Assembly: GCA_965218625.1 (NCBI GenBank)
Contig: CBDCLG010000012.1
Location: 124,001 to 188,000 of the forward strand
From: Bin5 sp965218625
GTDB lineage: Bacteria > Chloroflexota > Anaerolineae > Caldilineales > Caldilineaceae
Direction: 5' to 3'
Length of the DNA: 64,000 nucleotides
Shown piece by piece: positions 58,426-64,000 of the stretch; the first letter of the stretch is position 1; the number at the start of each line of letters is the position of its first letter. The notes under the pieces were generated by a model. It searched no databases, was not told where the DNA came from, and saw nothing but the letters and a program-made list of their open reading frames with translations. The position numbers and the translations under genes were made by a program.

Positions 58426-58681
58426 ACTCACTTTAGCTACTAAAGGCGGCTAACAAAATGGCCTTCCTCGCACCCGTCTTGTCTTCTCATACCGGTCATG
58501 CCTTGAACAAGAATCTTTCCTGTATTATGATGCTCTTCACATCGATTCACGTTCAGTTCCCGTTTCTCCTGTAGCCAAGCCACCAATGAGGCACTCGGTA
58601 CTGAGCGAAAGACGAGACCTTGGCTACTGCCCCGCATACTGAGCACGCCAACCTGGGCTACGAGGAAACCCTGCGTCCGTA

Positions 58682-60706
58682 ATGTCCATCAACGCAAACC
58701 GAATGGGTTGGCTGCTGCTGCTCCTCGCTGGCTCGCTCTACTTTCTCACCCATGACAACGGGGTAACCGCATACGATCTGGAAGGCAGCGATTTTCCAAC
58801 GCTTCAATATGCTCAAATAAACGGCCGCCCTGCCAATGGGCCCGGATATCCTGTGTATACCATGATCGGCTTCCTCTGGTTTCACAGTGTTCGATTCATC
58901 CAAGGGGCATTTTTCAGTCCACTGCCAAACCCAACTCCCATTTTCTCTACGTACAATACGATTTGGGCCCTTGTGGCACTGTGGATTCTCTATCGTCTCC
59001 TCCTGCGTCTGACCCCTACCACAGGACTATCGAGCCCGCGCTGGCTGTTTCCCTGGCTTATATGCCTATTCTACGCAGGCACCGTTGAATTCTGGTGGCA
59101 CGCCAACAACTCTGAGCAGTATTGCAGCGTAGTCGCCCAGACCTTGGCGCTTGTTCTTCTGTTCCTGAAATGGGAAGAAGCTGTGACCAACGAGGAACAG
59201 CAATCAGGCGAGAACAAGCCAGGCCCAGGCTCACTACGTCTACTCTATGCCATGGCCTTTATATGCGGCCTGTTCCTGGCCCACCAGGTTACCTCCACCA
59301 TGATCGTCCCGCCCCTGGTAGTCGCCGTTCTGCATAAACAGCCCTCTCTCCTCCGTCTCCCCAAGGTTGTTCTGGGCGCCGTTCTCGCCGCCGCTGCCCC
59401 CTTGACCAGCTACCTCTTCATATACCTCCGCGGCGCCGCCGACCACAAATGGCGTGGCGAAGGTGAGTTCGCATCAGACCTGGATTGGTTTTGGAGTTTT
59501 GTTAGTGTTCCCCAAGGCCAGGGAGAAATCAGCCTCGGCCTCCAATGGGGCCAGCCGTTTTATGCCAAGCATTTCCCCCAACTGATCTGGCAGGATCTCA
59601 GCATCCCAGTTTTGGTCTTGGGGATTCTGGGTATCTCACTGTTTCGCCCGCGGGTGCGCTATCTTATATACGGAACAGTGTTGTTCTACCTCGTCTTTGC
59701 CTGGGTCAACCGTTTCGGCAATGCGCTCAGCATCTATATTCCGGCTAACTCGCTGATTCTGCTTGGCTTGCTTCCAATTGCCGTTCATGTTCAGCGAACT
59801 ATTACCAAATGGATGACAGTTCACTTCGTCAACTCGCATTTTCAGGCCAGACTCTCTACGGCCATGGCCACTGCCGTTCCCGTCCTCTTCCTCCTGGGAG
59901 CCACCTACTGGACGTTCACCTCCTCGTGGAACAAGGCAGACCAAAGAGACAGGGCGCGTGACACCGCCCTCGACCTGCCGGCCATGCTCCTTGCACAACA
60001 GCTTCCTCCACAAACGGCCCTTTACGCAGACTATTCCGTGAGAGTAGGCCTGGGCTATCTCATTTCTGCTTGGGGTTTCCGTCCTGAACTATTCGCCGTG
60101 TCCGAAGAAAGGGCCAGAGAACATCTGGAAAATGGTGGCCGCGTGGCCGTTACCAAAGAAGCCGCCCGTTACTTACTGAAACTGCTTCAGCTGAATGATC
60201 TGGGGTTTCACCGCGTTGCTCCCGACTGGATCCTCTTGTCCCAAGGTCCGTCAGAAGTTGACCTGCCTTCTCCTCGGCACGAGGAGACGTATGACTTAGG
60301 AGAAGGAATCCTCCTCAAAGGCTTTACGGCCGTTCCCAGCCCAGGCCCACTTATCCCGACAAAGGACAGCTGCCTGCCGTGCCTCGAAGCCGAAGGCTCG
60401 CTTGACGTGACCCTTTTCTGGGGGTCTGAGAGCGGGTCCACACCAAACGACTGGTCCATTAGCCTTCGTGCCTATGCAGAGGGGGAACAGGTATCCAACG
60501 CCGACGGTACGCAAGTCCGCCTGGACAACTCTGGTCCCGTGTATGGCCTTCGCACCTTCAGTTCGATTGACCCCCACCGTACCGTTCTTGACTCCTACCG
60601 CCTCCCCGCTGCCGGCCATGCTGACAGCCTCCACCTTATCCTCTATCGACAAGTGGAAGGCGGCTTCGAACACTTGGCTGAACTGTGGCTTCCGCTGAAA
60701 CAATAA
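58682..60706 (+). CDS. DUF2723-type membrane protein (putative GT-C glycosyltransferase)
   Basis: This 674-residue protein has about 11 membrane segments to residue 430 and a soluble tail. GVTAYDLEGSDFPTLQYAQ right after TM1 is the acidic loop of the DUF2723 family, GPGYPVYTMIGFLWF matches the family HPPGYP-like block, and VEFWWHANNSEQYCSVVAQTL the next one. The 190-residue C-terminal part is beta-rich (DVTLFWGSE, WSISLRAYAEG, HLAELWLPLKQ), comparable in position to the tail of the 51.5-kb protein. It likely acts in cell-surface glycosylation. Its composition and codon use differ from the 9-48 kb genes. Confidence 0.78.
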   Translation: MSINANRMGWLLLLLAGSLYFLTHDNGVTAYDLEGSDFPTLQYAQINGRPANGPGYPVYTMIGFLWFHSVRFIQGAFFSPLPNPTPIFSTYNTIWALVALWILYRLLLRLTPTTGLSSPRWLFPWLICLFYAGTVEFWWHANNSEQYCSVVAQTLALVLLFLKWEEAVTNEEQQSGENKPGPGSLRLLYAMAFICGLFLAHQVTSTMIVPPLVVAVLHKQPSLLRLPKVVLGAVLAAAAPLTSYLFIYLRGAADHKWRGEGEFASDLDWFWSFVSVPQGQGEISLGLQWGQPFYAKHFPQLIWQDLSIPVLVLGILGISLFRPRVRYLIYGTVLFYLVFAWVNRFGNALSIYIPANSLILLGLLPIAVHVQRTITKWMTVHFVNSHFQARLSTAMATAVPVLFLLGATYWTFTSSWNKADQRDRARDTALDLPAMLLAQQLPPQTALYADYSVRVGLGYLISAWGFRPELFAVSEERAREHLENGGRVAVTKEAARYLLKLLQLNDLGFHRVAPDWILLSQGPSEVDLPSPRHEETYDLGEGILLKGFTAVPSPGPLIPTKDSCLPCLEAEGSLDVTLFWGSESGSTPNDWSISLRAYAEGEQVSNADGTQVRLDNSGPVYGLRTFSSIDPHRTVLDSYRLPAAGHADSLHLILYRQVEGGFEHLAELWLPLKQ

Positions 60707-60747
60707 TGGACAGGATTGCCCCTGACCTTCACCCTCGCTTAGAGCCT

Positions 60748-61558
60748 CTAAAAATGAGGGGTCAGGCGTCGGAAGCAGATGATAGAACGGCCCAGGGAGA
60801 GGAAGGCTTCATGGATGTCAGCACGGCGCTCGTAGCGCACGCGCAGCCGGCGGAACTGACGCAGCCAGCCCAGGGTCCGCTCGACCACCCACCGGTATAC
60901 GCCCGGGCCACTCCCGAGTTCCGCCCCACGCCGGGCCGGCGCCGGCGCGATGTGGCGCTCTCGCAACGCCTGGCGATGCCGCTGGGAACTGTAGGCCCGA
61001 TCCCCATACAGACGCTGCGGCCGCCGCCGGGGACGGCCGCGACGGCCCCGCACCGGCGGCACGCCATCCACCAGAGGCAGCAGTTGGGTTACGTCATGGC
61101 GGTGGGCACCGGTCAGAGTTGCCGACAGCGGGATCCCATTGGCGTCAGTCAGCAGGTGATGCTTACTCCCCGGCTTGCTGCGGTCGGTAGGATTGGGGCC
61201 GGTCTTTTCGTCCGCCCCCCACGGCGCGCAGGGCTGCACTGTCCACGCTGGCCCGCGACCAATCAAGACGGCCCGCCTCTTGCAGTTGAGACAAGAGGGT
61301 CTCATGCAGCTTTTGCCACACCCCGGCCTCCTGCCAGTCCCGAAGCCGACGCCAGCAGGTCATCCCGGAACCGCAGCCCATCTCCTGCGGCAGCATCTCC
61401 CAGGGTATGCCGCTCTTCAGCACGAACAGGATGCCGGTCAGGGCTTTGCGGTTGTCCAGGGGCTTGCGTCCCGGGTTGCGCAACCGCCGCGGCTTGGCCG
61501 GCGGCAGCAGCGGCTCTACGATCTCCCATGGCTCGTCGCTCACCAAAGGTTTGGCCAT
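60748..61558 (-). mobile_element. IS5-family (IS427-like) element, transposase in two overlapping frames
   Basis: Frame 1 (61558-61163) starts MAKPLVSDEPWEIVEPLLPPAK and contains SGIPWEMLPQEMGCGSGMTCWRRL and the first Asp in ASVDSAALRA. Frame 2 (61305-60748) continues with KTGPNPTDRSKPGSKHHLL, the second Asp in RLYGDRAYSS and the Glu in ERTLGWLRQFRRLRVRYER. The frames overlap by 143 bases around a run of six G. IS427-type transposases are often made from two frames, so this may be an intact, frameshift-dependent element. Its termini could not be placed; the element probably spans about 60735-61640. Confidence 0.82.
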
Positions 61559-61671
61559 CGGACGCTACCTCCCTGCTCCTCAATCATGCCCTGCGCCGTG
61601 CGCCGCAGCTAAGGGCACTACAGACAGTTTAGCCCGCTGACCATCGATTGACAAACCTTTTTGTTAGGCGT

Positions 61672-61795
61672 ACTTAATCGTCGATCTTATCGCCGGGCTG
61701 ATTGCCTACACTTGGCAAGCCAAAAAGCCATCCCTCCATCTCTCTGACAAAGACTTGGCTCTCTTGCCTGCACTTATCTGACTCCGAACTCGGGT
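61672..61795 (+). mobile_element. IS982-family transposase remnant B
   Basis: These are the last codons of an IS982-type transposase (LIAGLIAYTWQAKKPSLHLS, KDLALLPALI, stop at 61781) and the end sequence CTCCGAACTCGGGTTA. It is cut at its 5' side next to the IS5-type element, which may have inserted into it. Confidence 0.78.
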
Positions 61796-61811
61796 TATGG
61801 GGTAAGTTGGT

Positions 61812-62150
61812 CGGCGACCGCGGCTACCTCTCCCAAGCTCTCTTTGAACAACTCTTCGCTCAGGGGCTGCAACTGATCACGCCCATCCGCAAAAACATGC
61901 AGAATCGACTCGTTGTTCTCGAAGACAAACTGCTCACGCGCAAGCGCTTCGTCATTGAGACCATCGTTGACCAGCTCAAGAATATCTCACAGATTGAACA
62001 CACCCGCCACCGGAGCCCAACCAACTTTATCGTCAATCTTATCGCCGGTCTGATTGAATACACTTGGCAACCCAAGAAGCCATCTCTCAATCTCTCTGAC
62101 AAAGACTTGGCTGTCTTGCCTGCACTAATCTAACTCCGAACTCGAGTTAC
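61812..62150 (+). mobile_element. IS982-family transposase remnant C
   Basis: This is the C-terminal third of an IS982-type transposase in one frame: VGDRGYLSQALFEQLFAQG, LLTRKRFVIETIVDQLKNIS, QIEHTRHRSPTNFIVNLIAG, stop at 62133, then the end CTCCGAACTCGAGTTAC. It begins at the same GGTCGGCGACCGCGG point as remnant A. It abuts, and probably truncated, the glycosyltransferase fragment at 62152. Confidence 0.82.
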
Positions 62151-62151
62151 T

Positions 62152-62451
62152 TTAGGTACGCCCAAAAGGAGAGATTGAAAGAGCAATGGCATACATGACC
62201 AGCCCCTCGCGTCCACCGAATTTATCGGAAAAGAAGACCGCGTGTTCTCCTTGCAACGCACGCAGCGCATCCAATCCATTTGCCCCTTCGCCGGCATCGA
62301 GACCGGGAGGAAGGTCGCTTAAGCGTTGGAGACGCAACAACACAACAGACACTGCCAGCGCGAGCAGGATTACGCCTCTAACCCATTTGAGGTGGTTGCT
62401 ATGTTCCCTATGAGTAGTCGATTGTTGCGATGTCGTAGCCGAATCTGCCAA
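62152..62451 (-). pseudogene. N-terminal fragment of a GT39-like membrane protein
   Basis: About 100 codons are left: a charged leader (HREHSNHLKWVRG), TM1 (VILLALAVSVVLL) and the acidic loop LPPGLDAGEGANGLDALRAL, like the protein at 51.5 kb. The frame ends abruptly at SPFGRT where remnant C begins. The start is uncertain; TTG 62451 follows AGGAAG. The gene lost the rest, probably through IS-mediated deletion. Confidence 0.7.
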
Positions 62452-62520
62452 GTTCTGCTTCCTGTTCCCTGTTCTCAACCCTGTCGCGCCCCATGGCTGA
62501 ACGCTATCAGGCGTATCTAA

Positions 62521-63741
62521 GGATACTCTGAACAAGTCTGATTGATTGTGGCATAATACTGCAATAGTGGGCGTGCGACAGGAAAATGGGGGAAGAGGAC
62601 AATGGAGCAGCCGACATTTGGGGAGTTGGAATACGAAAGCAAGAAACGCAAGACGCGGCGGGAGATATTCCTGGAGCGGATGGATGGTCTGATTCCGTGG
62701 CGTCGGCTGGAAGCGCGTATCCGGCCGCACTATCCCAAGGCGGGACGCGGCCGGCGGCCGTATCCGTTGTCGGTGATGCTGCGCATCTACTGTGTGCAGT
62801 TGTTCTACAACCTGAGCGATCCGGGCATGGAGGATATGCTCTACGCGGTCGAGTCGGTGCGACGGTTTGTGGGGCTGCGGTTGTCGGGTGCGCTGCCGGA
62901 CGAGACGACGATACTGAACTTTCGTCATCTGCTGGCGAGACACGAGTTGGGGTCGGTTCTATTGGAGGAGATCAATCGTCATCTGGAGTCGCAGGGAGTG
63001 CGGTTGCGGGAGGGAACGATCATCGATGCCAGCATCATCGAGGCGCCGTCGACGACGAAGAATCGTGCGGGGCGACGCGACCCTGAGATGCATCAGACGA
63101 AGAAGGGGAATCAGTGGCATTTTGGGATGAAGCTGCATATCGGCGCCGACGCTGAGACGGGAATCGTACATAGCGTGGCGACGACAGCGGCGAACGTGCA
63201 TGACGTGACCGTGGCTTCGCGCCTGTTGCACGGAGGCGAGAAGGAGGTGTGGGGCGACGCTGGCTATCAGGGCGTGGCCAAGCGGGCGGAGATGCGGGCG
63301 CTGGATGTAGAGTGGCATGTGGCGCTGAGGCCTGGGCGACGGCGGCAACTGCCGTCTGAAAGCGAGGAGGCGTTGGCCGAGAAGCGTAAGGCGTCGGTCA
63401 GAGCAAAGGTGGAGCATCCGTTCCTGCAGGTGAAGCGGCGCTTCGGCTATGCCAAGGTGCGCTATCGCGGCCTGGCCAAGAACACGCAACGGCTGACGTT
63501 TCTGCTGGCGCTGGCCAACTTGATGACAGCCGAGCGCCACTTGGCGGTGTGACAAAGGGAGTTGTGCGCCGCAATCACTTTGATAGCGGCGACAGGCCCG
63601 CCGCCGAGCCGTTTTGAGGCGCAAACAGGCTTGCCTCAGCACGGCAACTGCCTGCTGACTCAGCCCAGGCCGGTTGAAAATCTTCCTGCTTCCCCCACCA
63701 TTCATCTCAATCCACCACATGTGGACTTGTTCAGACGTTCC
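62521..63741. mobile_element. Complete IS5-family insertion sequence with terminal repeats and CTAA target duplication
   Basis: The left end GGATACTCTGAACAAGTC and the complement of the right end, GGAACGTCTGAACAAGTC, match at 15 of 18 bases. CTAA stands directly outside both ends (62517-62520 and 63742-63745), a four-base target duplication as produced by IS5-family elements. The 1221-bp element holds one intact transposase gene. It inserted between two glycosyltransferase-type gene fragments. Confidence 0.93.
62602..63552 (+). CDS. IS5-family transposase
   Basis: This 316-residue transposase starts MEQPTFGELEYESKKRKTRR. The N-terminal DUF772-type domain has HYPKAGRGRRPYPLSVMLRI and FYNLSDPGMEDMLYAVESVR. 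The DDE core shows Asp in TIIDASIIEAPSTTKN, Asp in VWGDAGYQGVAKR and Glu in VRAKVEHPFLQVKRRFGY, all present. The frame is open and both element ends are intact, so it may be active. Confidence 0.95.
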   Translation: MEQPTFGELEYESKKRKTRREIFLERMDGLIPWRRLEARIRPHYPKAGRGRRPYPLSVMLRIYCVQLFYNLSDPGMEDMLYAVESVRRFVGLRLSGALPDETTILNFRHLLARHELGSVLLEEINRHLESQGVRLREGTIIDASIIEAPSTTKNRAGRRDPEMHQTKKGNQWHFGMKLHIGADAETGIVHSVATTAANVHDVTVASRLLHGGEKEVWGDAGYQGVAKRAEMRALDVEWHVALRPGRRRQLPSESEEALAEKRKASVRAKVEHPFLQVKRRFGYAKVRYRGLAKNTQRLTFLLALANLMTAERHLAV

Positions 63742-63793
63742 CTAACTTTCCGAGAGGGATTCATAGCCAACTCTGTGATCGAGTACCCCGCCA

Positions 63794-64000
63794 TCACCGC
63801 TGGTCTGCCGCCACTCTCAACTGAGTCAAAGCAAGTTCCGGTTCCCAAACACCCAGCTCGACTGTCGGTTCTTGCGTTTCGAAGTCGTAGACAACCAACC
63901 GCAATTCGTATTCGCCGGGCTCGATATCTGCTGGCAGATCAAGGTAGTGCAAAGTGTCTACCAATTCACCCGGCGACCAGTGGCTTGTAGACGCCTGAAC
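63794..64000 (-). CDS. C-terminal end of a GT39-like membrane protein (runs off the window)
   Basis: The last 68 codons of a minus-strand gene continue beyond 64000. HWSPGELVDTLHYLDLPADI and YELRLVVYDFETQEPTVEL closely match the end of the 51.5-kb glycosyltransferase-like protein (HWEAATPIDTLYHFDLP, YELRMVVYDFE). It ends with TGA at 63794-63796. It is a third family member; the fragment at 62152-62451 is the start of a fourth, downstream one. Confidence 0.8.
   Translation of the reverse strand, partial: VQASTSHWSPGELVDTLHYLDLPADIEPGEYELRLVVYDFETQEPTVELGVWEPELALTQLRVAADQR

Noticed and set aside
62452..62943. Upstream extension of the 62.2-kb membrane fragment through the IS
   Set aside because: The extension is antisense to the IS5 transposase and cannot be part of the original gene.
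62959..63720. 253-codon minus-strand open frame
   Set aside because: Antisense to the intact IS5 transposase.

Overview
The window reads as a chromosomal segment of a GC-rich bacterium with long gene blocks on both strands. Housekeeping genes (nadC, nadA, siroheme genes, a fused folKP, glnS, rpsT, nth, alr, aspS) are mixed with many sugar-acid genes: four enolase-superfamily enzymes, several Gfo/Idh and SDR oxidoreductases, a uronate isomerase and two CUT1-type ABC sugar importers with long lipoprotein binding proteins. This mix, and lipoprotein N-termini of the AAC-P-AAP type, fit a heterotrophic Chloroflexota bacterium (Caldilineae/Anaerolineae-like). That placement is inference; no rRNA or other phylogenetic marker is read here.

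Layout. 0.2-2.6 kb: nadC-nadA with a promoter and a clear terminator. 2.7-4.0 kb: siroheme genes on the minus strand. 4.2-6.3 kb: a less GC-rich two-gene module, an ABC-type AAA ATPase followed one base later by a small protein with a PD-(D/E)xK-like signature; it looks like an uncharacterised defence-type pair. 6.5-7.8 kb: folKP. 8.2-16.8 kb: dioxygenase, alcohol dehydrogenase, LysM protein, sugar isomerase/oxidoreductase pair, menC-like enzyme and a DUF429 protein. 16.9-22.5 kb: glnS and a hexuronate cluster (SDR, uxaC, dehydratase). 22.7-28.2 kb: rpsT, nth, alr, PHP phosphoesterase, a probable 6S-like RNA with terminator, and aspS.

28.4-33.5 kb holds a beta-propeller protein and ABC importer A, whose first permease carries an extra block of about six membrane helices. 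33.6-36.1 kb: PIG-L deacetylase, ferredoxin, 2-hydroxyacid dehydrogenase. 36.5-46.4 kb is one long plus-strand run: ABC importer B, an enolase-superfamily enzyme, a 2-hydroxyacid dehydrogenase, an SDR, and E1alpha-E1beta-E2 of an acetoin/pyruvate dehydrogenase-type complex. Its first five genes carry six single-base frame disruptions, each mended by removing one base, while the following genes are intact. This means either a locally bad assembly or a recently decayed operon. 46.9-50.8 kb adds a rhamnonate-dehydratase-like enzyme, a frameshifted flavin monooxygenase and another Gfo/Idh enzyme.

50.6-64 kb is accessory and rearranged. A segment of about 0.65 kb is duplicated and has fused the start of a Gfo/Idh gene to the tail of an M24 peptidase. 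Large membrane glycosyltransferase-like proteins lie among IS982 remnants, a decayed IS630 copy, a two-frame IS5-type element and one intact IS5-family element with 18-bp inverted repeats and a CTAA target duplication. A lipoprotein sorbosone dehydrogenase here carries an in-frame amber codon.

No CRISPR array, rRNA or tRNA gene was recognised.
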